A stretch of 36,347 nt of DNA, taken from positions 1 through 36,347 of the forward strand of contig JAFGQW010000147.1 in NCBI GenBank assembly GCA_016935485.1, given 5' to 3'. The stretch is from Planctomycetota bacterium (GTDB lineage Bacteria > Planctomycetota > JAFGQW01). Shown piece by piece: positions 7,750-15,620 of this stretch. The notes below the pieces were generated by a model. It saw only the letters and a program-made list of their open reading frames with translations. It searched no databases and had not been told where the DNA came from. The number at the start of each line of letters is the position of its first letter. The stretch's first letter is position 1. Both the position numbers and the translations under genes were made by a program.

Positions 7750-8598
7750 TCACAGGCGCGTCTGGGCCGTGTCGCCCACGGCGATCTCCCTGCCCGGCGC
7801 GAGCACGATGAATCTCGCGGCGCAGCTCTTCGGGTAGACGTTGTCCACCTGGACATCGCCGACGTACAAGCCGCGGCGGCTGACATGGAAGCGCATGCCC
7901 TTGGTGACCTTGTCGTCGCTGCCCACCGAAAGCGTCACGAACTTGTATTCCGGGTTGACCGTCTGCACCACTGCTTCGATGGGCGGCGCCTGGATCACGC
8001 CCTCGAAGTTGAAGCCCCCGTCAATGGCGATCTTGACCTTGTTCTGCTCGTGGGCCAGTTCACTCCGCACCTCGGTCAGATCGCGCTCGTGCTGCGCCAC
8101 CTGCTCCTGGAGGTCCGCGATCATCTGGTCCTTGCGCCGCCCGTCGTCCTCGGCCGTCTCCTTGGTCGCCACCGCACTCCGCGCGTTCTCCTCGGCCGTC
8201 GTCATGCGCCGCTCGTAGAGCTCGCGATCCCGCTGGGCCTGGGTGAGCGCGGCAGTCAGCGTCTTCATCTGGTCCTTGAGCTCGGCGACGCTGTTGCCGA
8301 GCTTCTCGTTGGAACGTTTCTCCTCGGTGAGCTGCTGCGACAGGGCGAGGTTGGTCGACCCCATCTGGTCCTTCTCATCCACGGCCGCCTTCCGGGCGGT
8401 TTCCGACTCGCCGAGCTGGGCCCGCAGGCTGTTGTTGGCCGCCTGCATGACAGCGATTTCTTCCGCCTTCTGCTTGTCGAGCGCCTCGTACTTCCCCTTC
8501 CAGTTGTCGGCCTTGCCGAGCAACGTCGCGGCGGTCGCCACAAAGACCACCGAAAGCACGAGGTTGAGCACGATGAAGACCTTCAGAATGTTGCTCAT
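7750..8598 (-). CDS. Membrane-anchored coiled-coil protein with an MreC-like C-terminal beta domain
   Basis: This is an unnamed 282-aa protein. Residues 7-27 form a signal-anchor helix (FIVLNLVLSVVFVATAATLL). Residues about 33-190 are a long, highly charged helical region rich in Glu, Lys, Gln and Ala with few Pro or Gly, typical of a coiled coil. Residues about 200-282 form a compact domain with YKFVTLSVGSDDKVTKGMRF and GLYVGDVQVDNVYPKSCAARF, the 'value, GxxDxVxKGM, VGxVxVxxV' cadence seen in MreC-type beta domains. The architecture (anchor, coiled coil, beta domain) therefore mirrors canonical MreC. ATG at 8598 is chosen for the GAAGGG 6-7 nt upstream and the hydrophobic N-terminus. It has a consensus promoter about 90 bp upstream. 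I infer a periplasmic scaffold, perhaps oligomeric; partner unknown. Confidence 0.85.
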   Translation of the reverse strand: MSNILKVFIVLNLVLSVVFVATAATLLGKADNWKGKYEALDKQKAEEIAVMQAANNSLRAQLGESETARKAAVDEKDQMGSTNLALSQQLTEEKRSNEKLGNSVAELKDQMKTLTAALTQAQRDRELYERRMTTAEENARSAVATKETAEDDGRRKDQMIADLQEQVAQHERDLTEVRSELAHEQNKVKIAIDGGFNFEGVIQAPPIEAVVQTVNPEYKFVTLSVGSDDKVTKGMRFHVSRRGLYVGDVQVDNVYPKSCAARFIVLAPGREIAVGDTAQTRL

Positions 8599-8688
8599 CA
8601 GTTTCCCTTCTTCTTCTATGCGGACTGCGGCAGGCCAGGGGTCGGCATGCACGGACACGGGTTCCGTGACAAGCGCACGTTGGGCCCG

Positions 8689-8716
8689 ATTATAGCCTCG
8701 GCCGGGGTGCTGTCAA
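8689..8716 (-). promoter_or_regulatory. Full-consensus sigma70-type promoter for the coiled-coil/microprotein cassette
   Basis: On the minus strand, TTGACA (8711-8716) is followed by a 16-bp spacer and TATAAT (8689-8694): both hexamers match the sigma70 consensus at all six positions. The start site would fall near 8682, giving a 5' UTR of about 85 nt before the ATG at 8598. The promoter sits in an AT-rich patch (8711-8760) that stands out sharply in this GC-rich region. Such a perfect promoter implies strong, constitutive expression of an otherwise unknown gene pair. Confidence 0.85.
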
Positions 8717-8756
8717 CAAATAATTGAGTCCGAGTCGAACCGGATAAAGTATTTTT

Positions 8757-10352
8757 TTAAAAGAACTTACGCCGTTTACTTCGCAGTCCTGCCGCAGCGC
8801 TGGCGAGGACGGCGGCCAGCCCGAGCACCGCACACGAGACTGCGAATGCGTCGCCTGCGACCGTGTACACCGCCGGCCGCGTGCGCACCGGCACCCGGCA
8901 GCGGAGCACGCCGCCCACGCCCCGGTCGCGCCCGGCCCGATCCCGCACCCGGGCCACCACGTCACCGCGCGCGTCGATCAGGCAGCTGATCCCGCTGTTG
9001 GTCGCCCGGACCAGGCTCACCCGGTTCTCCACCGCGCGAAACCGGGCGATCCCGAGCAGCTGATCGAACTCCGCCGACTCCCCGAACCACGCCTCGTTCG
9101 TCAGGTTCACCAGGAAGCGCGCCCCGCCGGCCACCATGCGGCACGCGGTGCGCGCGTGGATCACGTCGAAGCACACCAACGCACCGAAGGACCAGCTCTC
9201 CTCGGGGCCGAAACGGAACACCACGGGCTCGCGGCCGGCGATCATCTTCATGTCGAAGCCAGCGTAGCGCTCGAGAATGTCGCCCACGAACCGGAGCCCC
9301 AGCGGAATGTACTCGGCCCATGGAATCGGGTGGAGCTTGTCGTAACGCCCGCTCTCCCGGCCGTCGCGGGTGAACAGGATCGCGCTGTTGTGGAAGGGTG
9401 GATACGGCGCGCCCCGGCGCAGCGGCTCGGTGTAGTAAAGCGTGCCGAGCAGCAGCGCCGTGCGATAGCGGGCGCGGGCCAGCGTGGCGAACGCCAGGCG
9501 GTTGGCGCCATACGGCGGGTCATCGCCCGGGCCCAGCGGATAGAGCGGCGCCGGATTCATGGTCTCCGCCCACACGATGAGGTCGGGCCGCGGGTCGGCG
9601 CCGGCCGCCTCGAGCGACAGCCGGTCGTTGCGCTCGAAGACCTCACGGCCCTCCACGGCGACGGCGCTGTCCTTCAAGGCCTGCGGGATGTTGGGCTGCA
9701 CGGCGGCGACCCAGGGGCCGTCCTCCCGAGCGGCGCCGCCGAACTGGCGACCGCGCATCTCGCCGTAGACGAGTGTCGCGATAGCGAGCGCCGCCCAGAG
9801 TCCGAGCGGCGCGAGGAGCCCGCGCCGTGGGCGCTCGCGGGCGTCCCACGCCGCGGCGATCACCGCGGCAGAAAGCGCCGTCAGGAAGGTGACGCCATGC
9901 ACGCCGGTGACATCGGCGATCTGGATGAGGCGGGTGCGCTCGACCTGGCTGTAGCCGACCATCAGCCAGGGAATCCCGGTGAAGAGCCGGCCGATCAGAA
10001 GGTCCCCCCCGACCCACGCGGCGGCCACCAGCACCGGCCCGAACCGGTTCCGAAGCACACAGACCGCCCGGAGCACCGGCCCAAGCGCCGCGTAGAAGAG
10101 CCCGAAGTAGAGCGCGACCGCGATCCAGCCGACCGCCGTGGGCACGGTGAGCCAGGACATCGCGAGGGCCGCCGAGACGAGCCCGAACGCTCCACCGGCC
10201 GCCGCCGCGCCGCCCGGCGTGCTCCGCCCGAGCGCCCGGAAAAGCGGTGCCAGCCCCACCCAGCCGAGCGGCCACAGGGCAGCGGGCGGAAAGGCGAGCG
10301 CGACCAGGAAGCCCGACAGGGCTCCCGACAGGAGGGCAAGCAGCACGGACAC
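8757..10352 (-). CDS. lnt: Apolipoprotein N-acyltransferase
   Basis: Lnt adds the third acyl chain to the N-terminal Cys of lipoproteins in the inner membrane, a hallmark of bacteria with an outer membrane. The protein is 531 aa (E. coli 512). The N-terminal half holds about seven membrane helices; the C-terminal half is a carbon-nitrogen hydrolase domain. The catalytic triad is visible: Glu263 in IVWAETMNP, Lys339 in YDKLHPIPWAEYIP and Cys394 in ALVCFDVIH. NLTNEAWFG and RAVENRVSLVRATNSG are also typical. A final membrane helix spans about 500-520. I chose GTG at 10352 (GGGAG about 10 nt upstream); a second GTG two codons later is equally possible. The ORF track runs to 11069, but that extension is a shadow of the divergent RND adaptor. 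The gene is single and divergent from the RND operon. Confidence 0.95.
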   Translation of the reverse strand: MSVLLALLSGALSGFLVALAFPPAALWPLGWVGLAPLFRALGRSTPGGAAAAGGAFGLVSAALAMSWLTVPTAVGWIAVALYFGLFYAALGPVLRAVCVLRNRFGPVLVAAAWVGGDLLIGRLFTGIPWLMVGYSQVERTRLIQIADVTGVHGVTFLTALSAAVIAAAWDARERPRRGLLAPLGLWAALAIATLVYGEMRGRQFGGAAREDGPWVAAVQPNIPQALKDSAVAVEGREVFERNDRLSLEAAGADPRPDLIVWAETMNPAPLYPLGPGDDPPYGANRLAFATLARARYRTALLLGTLYYTEPLRRGAPYPPFHNSAILFTRDGRESGRYDKLHPIPWAEYIPLGLRFVGDILERYAGFDMKMIAGREPVVFRFGPEESWSFGALVCFDVIHARTACRMVAGGARFLVNLTNEAWFGESAEFDQLLGIARFRAVENRVSLVRATNSGISCLIDARGDVVARVRDRAGRDRGVGGVLRCRVPVRTRPAVYTVAGDAFAVSCAVLGLAAVLASAAAGLRSKRRKFF

Positions 10353-10542
10353 GGTCGAGGACTCCCGACGGGTTCGCCGCCCGCCGGGGCCGGCGAACGC
10401 GCGCGGTGGCCGGAATCCGAGAATGCGCCTATCCGTATGCGCTCCGGCCCCGTACCATGCCGGCGGGCCGAGTGGGCCGGGACCTCGGGTCCGCGCTCCG
10501 CGGAAACCGGCCCTCCGGGCCCCGGAGGCGAGAACGACCGGA
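10353..10542. promoter_or_regulatory. Divergent intergenic region between lnt and the RND operon
   Basis: This 190-bp region must hold the promoters for lnt (leftward) and the RND operon (rightward). A perfect 8-bp inverted repeat, GTTCGCCG (10372-10379) and CGGCGAAC (10391-10398), lies 20 bp upstream of the lnt start and could be an operator or a leader hairpin. A TACCAT hexamer (10453-10458) resembles the -10 box seen before ribH, but no -35 element stands at 16-18 bp. No divergently encoded regulator gene is present. Confidence 0.35.
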
Positions 10543-12054
10543 ATGCGGGAGAAGCATAGCGTGGGTTGCGCACTCCGCCCACCGCATTGCCCGGCGCCCC
10601 GCGGCGGCGGTTGCGCGCACGCACCGCGCGCCACACGCCTCGCGCGGCGGGCCGCCGCTTTTCTTCTGCTGTATCTCGCCGCCGGCTGCGAGCGCTCGGA
10701 GCCGGTCCCACCGCCGAGCGGGAACCCGGCGGACCGCGGCAACCCCGGCCGGATCGAGGCGGGGCCTGTGCCGGCGCGCGTCGAGCCGCTCCGGCGCGGA
10801 CCGATCTCCCACACCCTGACGACCACCGGAGATCTCGCCGCCGAGGCGTGGACCGACGTGGTGGTGCGGCGCGCTGGCGTCGTCGAGGAGCTGCTGGTCG
10901 AGGAAGGCAGCGCCGTGCGGGCGGGCGACCGCCTCCTCGTGCTGGACCGCCGGGAGGCCGAGATCCTGGTGGAGCAGGCCCGCACCGAGGCGGTGGAGGC
11001 GGCCAAGCGCGCAGAGCTCGCCCGGCTCGCCGAGACCGAGGCCGACAACGCGGTGGAGCAGGCGCGCATCGCCGCGGAGCGGGCGACTTCGGAGCACGAG
11101 CGCTACCGCAGGCTGAGCGGCGGGCTGGTCCGCCAGGAGGAGCTCGAGACGCGCGACTACGAGATGCGCCGGGCCCGGCTCGCACTCGAGACGGCCCGCA
11201 ACGAGCGGCGCAAGGCCACGGTCAACGCGGCCATCGCCGAGACGGCGGCCGCCACCGCCGGGCTCCGGTGCGAGCGCGCCCAGTTGGACCTGGACTACAC
11301 GGTGCTGAGCGCGCCGCTCGCGGGCGTGGTCAGCGCCCGGTACGTGCAGCGCGGCCAGTTCCTGGCCGCCCACACGCGCGCCTTCACGCTCGTCGACCCG
11401 CACGACCTCAAGCTCGAGGTCAACCTGCCGCAGCGCTACCTGCCGCTGCTCCAGCCCGCGCTGCCGGTACGGCTCGAGAACGAGGCGTTCCCGAACGAGG
11501 TGTTTGCCGCCCGCATCGAGCGCATCAGTCCGGTGGTGGGTGAGAAGGGCACCGTGAAGGTAACGATCCGCGTCCCGCCGGCCGAGCTCAGGCTGCGCCC
11601 GGGGATGTACGTGTCGGCCCGGATCGTCATCGACACCCGCCCGCACGCGCTGCTGGCCTCCAAGCGGGGCGTCCAGTACACGGCGCTGGGAGAGACGCCG
11701 CACGTGTTCGTCGTGCGCGACGGCAGAGCCTGGAAGCTTCCGGTCGCGATCGGCTACCGCGAGGCGGACACCCTGGAGGTGATCCCGATTGCGGTGCCGG
11801 CCGGCCTGGCGCCGGTGTACGCGGAGCTCCCGCTCGCCGGCGGCCCGCTGTTCCTGCCCGCCTCCTTGCTCGTCGTCACCGAACAGGACGTTGTCGTCGT
11901 AGCCGGCCAGGACCGCCTCAAGGGCGGCGAGTTGGTCAGCATCGTCGAAGAACACGCCCCGGCGGGAAGCGCACCCCCCGAACCGCCCGCCGCTCCGGAA
12001 GGGGCGTCCGCGGCGGGCGGCACCGCCGCGCCGTCGGGCGCCCGTCGGCCATGA
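10543..12054 (+). CDS. RND efflux periplasmic adaptor (membrane fusion) lipoprotein
   Basis: This HlyD/AcrA-type adaptor would bridge the inner-membrane RND pumps encoded downstream to an outer-membrane channel. A hydrophobic segment ending LLYLAAGC gives a lipobox with Cys49, so it is probably a lipoprotein. It is followed by a biotinyl-lipoyl half (VVRRAGVVEELLVEEGSAVRAGDRLLVL), a long Glu/Arg/Ala-rich helical hairpin (about 145-265), the returning lipoyl strand (DLDYTVLSAPLAGVVSARYVQRGQF), a beta-barrel domain and a membrane-proximal domain. The C-terminal 35 residues are low-complexity Pro/Ala. ATG at 10543 yields a long signal n-region; GTG at 10561 has a better-spaced GGGAG and is a real alternative. 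The stop overlaps the first pump gene by 4 nt. The substrate cannot be deduced. Confidence 0.92.
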   Translation: MREKHSVGCALRPPHCPAPRGGGCAHAPRATRLARRAAAFLLLYLAAGCERSEPVPPPSGNPADRGNPGRIEAGPVPARVEPLRRGPISHTLTTTGDLAAEAWTDVVVRRAGVVEELLVEEGSAVRAGDRLLVLDRREAEILVEQARTEAVEAAKRAELARLAETEADNAVEQARIAAERATSEHERYRRLSGGLVRQEELETRDYEMRRARLALETARNERRKATVNAAIAETAAATAGLRCERAQLDLDYTVLSAPLAGVVSARYVQRGQFLAAHTRAFTLVDPHDLKLEVNLPQRYLPLLQPALPVRLENEAFPNEVFAARIERISPVVGEKGTVKVTIRVPPAELRLRPGMYVSARIVIDTRPHALLASKRGVQYTALGETPHVFVVRDGRAWKLPVAIGYREADTLEVIPIAVPAGLAPVYAELPLAGGPLFLPASLLVVTEQDVVVVAGQDRLKGGELVSIVEEHAPAGSAPPEPPAAPEGASAAGGTAAPSGARRP

Positions 12055-15000
12055 CGCTCCGGCCGGATCCTGCCGCACGGGTCACCTCGATCTTCCGGCT
12101 CGCCACGGATCGCCCCGTGGCCGTGTCCATGTGCGTAGTGGCGGTCCTGGTGTTCGGGGTGTTGTCGGCCCGCAAGCTCCCGATCGACCTCATGCCGGAG
12201 ATCAACTACCCGACGGTCACCGTCCGCACGGAGTACGCCGGGGCGGCGCCGGCCGAGGTCGAGGACCGCGTCACCCGGCGCATCGAGGGAGCGCTGGCAG
12301 TGCTGAGCAACCTGGTGGCCATCCGTTCCGCGAGCCGCGCCGGGCGGAGCGACGTGATCCTGGAGTTCAACTGGAAGACCCCGATGAAGTGGATCACGCA
12401 GGACATCCGCGAGAAGCTCGACCGGACGGTGCTGCCCCGCGAGGTCGATCCCCCCACGATCCTGCGCTACGACCCGAGCCAGGAGCCGGTGATGCGGATC
12501 GCGCTCACGAGCGACCGCCTCGATCTGGTGGCGCTCCGCGAGCTGGCCGAGCGCGAGGTGGAGTGGCGTCTGGAACAGGTCGACGGCGTGGCGGACGTGA
12601 AGATCCGCGGCGGTCTCGAGAAGGAGATCCGCATCGCCGCCGACCCGGACCTGCTCGGCCGCTACGGGCTGACGACGGAGGGCATCGCAGCGCGGCTAGC
12701 CGAGGAGAACATCAACCTCGCCAGCGGGCTGCTCAAGGAAGGCGACACGGAGTACCTGGTGCGGAGCCTGAACGAGTTCCGGTCCGTCGAGGAGATCCGG
12801 GCGCTGACCCTGACCTACCAGAACGGGGTAGCGGTGCCGCTCTCCGAGGTGGCCGCGATCGCCGTCACCCACAAGGAGCGCGACATCATCACCCGGCTTG
12901 ACGGGCGCGAGAGCGTCGAGTTGCTCCTCTTCAAGGAGGCCGGGGCGAACACCGTCGGGGTGGCCGCGGAGGTGCGCCGCCGCCTGTTCGGGACCGAGGC
13001 GCAGCACGCGGCCCTGGCGCGCCGCGACCGGGAGGACGCGCAGCGGCGCGAGCAGCTCGCGCGCGGCGAGACCCCGCCGCGGGACCGGGGCGGCCGCGGC
13101 GCGCGCCGGGAGCCCCACGGGCCGGGGGGAGGCCGGCCCGGCGACGAGACCGACGCCGGCGCCGCCGTGGACTACGTGCTCCGCTACGTGCCCGCGGGCA
13201 CGCACGCCGCGGTGCTGAGCGACCAGTCGCTATTCATCACCGCCAGCATTCGCGAGGTGGTCCTAGCGGCGATCTACGGCGGGCTGCTCGCCGCCGCCCT
13301 CCTCTACCTCTTCCTCAGGCGCCTCCAGCCCACGCTCATCGTGGTCGCCGCGATCCCGATCAGCGTCGGCGTGACCTTCGCGCCCATGTTCCTCGGCGGC
13401 ATCACGCTCAACATCATGTCGCTGGGCGGGCTCGCCATGGGCATCGGCATGCTGGTGGACAACTCGATCGTCGTGACCGAGAGCATCTTCCGCTGCCGCC
13501 AGGAGGGCGACGACGTGCGGACGGCGGCGCTGCGCGGCGTGCGCGAGGTGGGCGGCGCGGTCACCGCCTCCACCCTGACCACCGTCGCGGTCTTCCTGCC
13601 GATCGTGTTCGTCAAGGGCGTGGCCGGCCAGGTCTTCCGCGACCACGCGCTCACGGTGGTCTTCAGCTTGCTGGCCTCGCTCGTCGTGGCGCTGTTCGTC
13701 GTGCCGATGCTCGCCGCACGTGGCGCGCGCCGCGGTGCGCGGCCAGGCGGGCGCCAGCACCTGGGGGCGCTCTTGTCGGCGCCGCTGGCGCTCCGGAACC
13801 TGACCGGCACGCTCCGCCTGTTCGGCCGCCGACCGCTCCCCCTCGCCGTCGCGCGGCTCGCGGTCCACGCGCTCCTCCTGCCCGTCCAGCTCGCCCTCGA
13901 AGTCGTCGGGCGCGTGCTCGCCGCGCTCGCCATCCTCGCCGCCGTCGTGCTGCTCGCCGCCGCTTGGCTGGCCGGCCAGGCCGCCGGGCCGCCCGTCCGG
14001 TTCCTGCTGGTGACGCCGTTTCAGGCCGCCTACGGCGCGATCGAGCGCCTCTACCCGCCGCTTCTCCGTCTGGCGCTCCGCGCGCGCCTACTCGTCGTGC
14101 TCGCCTGCGTGGCGCTCGTCGTGCTCGCGGTCGAGCTCGTGCCGCACCTGGGAATCGACCTCATTCCGGAGGCGCACCAGGGCGAGTTCACGATCCGCGC
14201 CGCGCTGCCGCTCGGCACGCCGGTCGAACGTACGGACCGGATCCTCGCCCCGCTCGGCGACGCGGTCCTCGCGCTCGAGGAGGTGGCGAGCGTGGCACTG
14301 GCCAGCGGAGTGGCGCGCGACGAGATCGCGGACTCCGACGAGGGCGAGCACACGGCGCGCGCGCTCGTCCGCCTCGCCCGCGACCGCGGGGACGCCGCGA
14401 CCGCGGCCGCCGTCCGGGCCCGGATCCGCACGCTGGCCGCCGGGAACCCCGAGCTGAGCGGCGCCCCGCAGTTCGTCAGTCCGAGCCTCTTCGTCACGCA
14501 CACGCCGGTCGAGGTGATCTTGAAGGGCCACCACCTCGCGGAGCTCCAGCGCGCGGCAAGCCGGGTGGAAGCCTGGCTCGCGGGACCGGAGTTTCCCGAG
14601 CTGCGCGACGTGCGCACCAGCATCCGCACCGGCAATCCCGAGGTGCTGATCGTCTTCGATCGCCGCAAGCTCGTCGACCTCGGGCTCGGCCTCGAGACGG
14701 CGGCGCGCCGGATCCGGACCGCCCTCCAGGGAAGCGTCGCCACGCGTTTCAACGACCGCGACCGAAAGGTGGATCTCCTCGTTCGGCTCGACGAGCGGAT
14801 CCAGGGGAGTCTCCAGGCGCTGCGCGGCATGGTCATCAACCCCGAGGATCCCTACCCGCGCCCGCTGGAGGACGTGGCCGAGGTGCGGCTCGACACCGGC
14901 CCCGCCGAGATCCTGCGCGTCGACCAGCAGCGCGCCGCCGTCGTGCGCGGCAACGTCGAGGGCATCGATCTCGGCCGCCTGAGCGCGCGCATCGAGGCGG

Positions 15001-15620
15001 GGCTCAGGCGCCTGGAGGCGGAGGAGCGCGGCATCGTCACCGAGGTCGGCGGCCAGAATGCCGAGCGCAAGGCCGCCACGAAGAGCCTGGCCCTGGCGCT
15101 GCTGCTCGCGCTCTTCCTGGTCTACGTGGTGATGGCCTCCCAGTTCGAGAACCTGCTTCATCCCTTCGTGATCCTGCTCACCTTCCCGCTGGCCACCGTG
15201 GGCGCGGTGCCCGCGCTCTACCTGCTCGAGCTCCGCCTGAGCGTGGTGGTGGGCATCGGGGCGATCATGCTGTCGGGGATCGTGGTCAACGACGCGATCG
15301 TGCTCGTCGACTACGTCAACCAGCTGCGGCGGCGCGGCCTGGAGCGGCGCGCCGCGCTGCTCGAGGCCGGGCGGGTGCGGCTGCGCCCCATCCTGATGAC
15401 CACGCTCACCACAATGCTCGGCCTCCTGCCGCTGACCGGCCTGCTGCCGTGGCTGCCGGGATTCGGCACGGGCGAGGGCGTGGAGCTCCGGGCGCCGATG
15501 GCGGTCACCGTCATCGCGGGGCTCGCTTCGGCCACTGTGCTCACCCTGGTGGTGATCCCCGTGGTCTACGACCTCCTGGATGTCCGCGGCCGCCGGGCGG
15601 CGCCAGGAGAGCCGGCATGA
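12051..15620 (+). CDS. RND efflux permease subunit (first), with insertions
   Basis: This is an inner-membrane proton-driven pump of the AcrB/HAE1-like RND superfamily (1189 aa; the family is usually about 1020-1060). It begins with a membrane helix followed by the porter start, LPIDLMPEINYPTVTVRTEYAGAAPAEVE. TM4 contains GMLVDNSIVVTESI (about residue 465), where AcrB has its proton-relay Asp pair; here one Asp remains and Asn replaces the second. TM10 has SGIVVNDAIVLVDYVNQLR (about 1075). Extra length comes from two places: a very hydrophilic Arg/Gly/Glu-rich block at about 315-372 inside the first porter domain, and about 90 residues after TM6 containing additional hydrophobic stretches (about 600-645). 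It starts at an ATGA overlap with the adaptor. The LVDN/VVND pattern is common in RND pumps outside Proteobacteria. Drug, lipid or metal cargo is undetermined. Confidence 0.93.
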   Translation: MTLRPDPAARVTSIFRLATDRPVAVSMCVVAVLVFGVLSARKLPIDLMPEINYPTVTVRTEYAGAAPAEVEDRVTRRIEGALAVLSNLVAIRSASRAGRSDVILEFNWKTPMKWITQDIREKLDRTVLPREVDPPTILRYDPSQEPVMRIALTSDRLDLVALRELAEREVEWRLEQVDGVADVKIRGGLEKEIRIAADPDLLGRYGLTTEGIAARLAEENINLASGLLKEGDTEYLVRSLNEFRSVEEIRALTLTYQNGVAVPLSEVAAIAVTHKERDIITRLDGRESVELLLFKEAGANTVGVAAEVRRRLFGTEAQHAALARRDREDAQRREQLARGETPPRDRGGRGARREPHGPGGGRPGDETDAGAAVDYVLRYVPAGTHAAVLSDQSLFITASIREVVLAAIYGGLLAAALLYLFLRRLQPTLIVVAAIPISVGVTFAPMFLGGITLNIMSLGGLAMGIGMLVDNSIVVTESIFRCRQEGDDVRTAALRGVREVGGAVTASTLTTVAVFLPIVFVKGVAGQVFRDHALTVVFSLLASLVVALFVVPMLAARGARRGARPGGRQHLGALLSAPLALRNLTGTLRLFGRRPLPLAVARLAVHALLLPVQLALEVVGRVLAALAILAAVVLLAAAWLAGQAAGPPVRFLLVTPFQAAYGAIERLYPPLLRLALRARLLVVLACVALVVLAVELVPHLGIDLIPEAHQGEFTIRAALPLGTPVERTDRILAPLGDAVLALEEVASVALASGVARDEIADSDEGEHTARALVRLARDRGDAATAAAVRARIRTLAAGNPELSGAPQFVSPSLFVTHTPVEVILKGHHLAELQRAASRVEAWLAGPEFPELRDVRTSIRTGNPEVLIVFDRRKLVDLGLGLETAARRIRTALQGSVATRFNDRDRKVDLLVRLDERIQGSLQALRGMVINPEDPYPRPLEDVAEVRLDTGPAEILRVDQQRAAVVRGNVEGIDLGRLSARIEAGLRRLEAEERGIVTEVGGQNAERKAATKSLALALLLALFLVYVVMASQFENLLHPFVILLTFPLATVGAVPALYLLELRLSVVVGIGAIMLSGIVVNDAIVLVDYVNQLRRRGLERRAALLEAGRVRLRPILMTTLTTMLGLLPLTGLLPWLPGFGTGEGVELRAPMAVTVIAGLASATVLTLVVIPVVYDLLDVRGRRAAPGEPA

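Noticed and set aside
8717-8750. Sequence ATCCGGTTCGACTCGGACT on the minus strand, reminiscent of a tRNA T-arm
   Set aside because: The flanks do not pair as a 5-bp T-stem, and there is no acceptor, anticodon or D arm upstream; it is at most a weak 4-bp hairpin after lnt.
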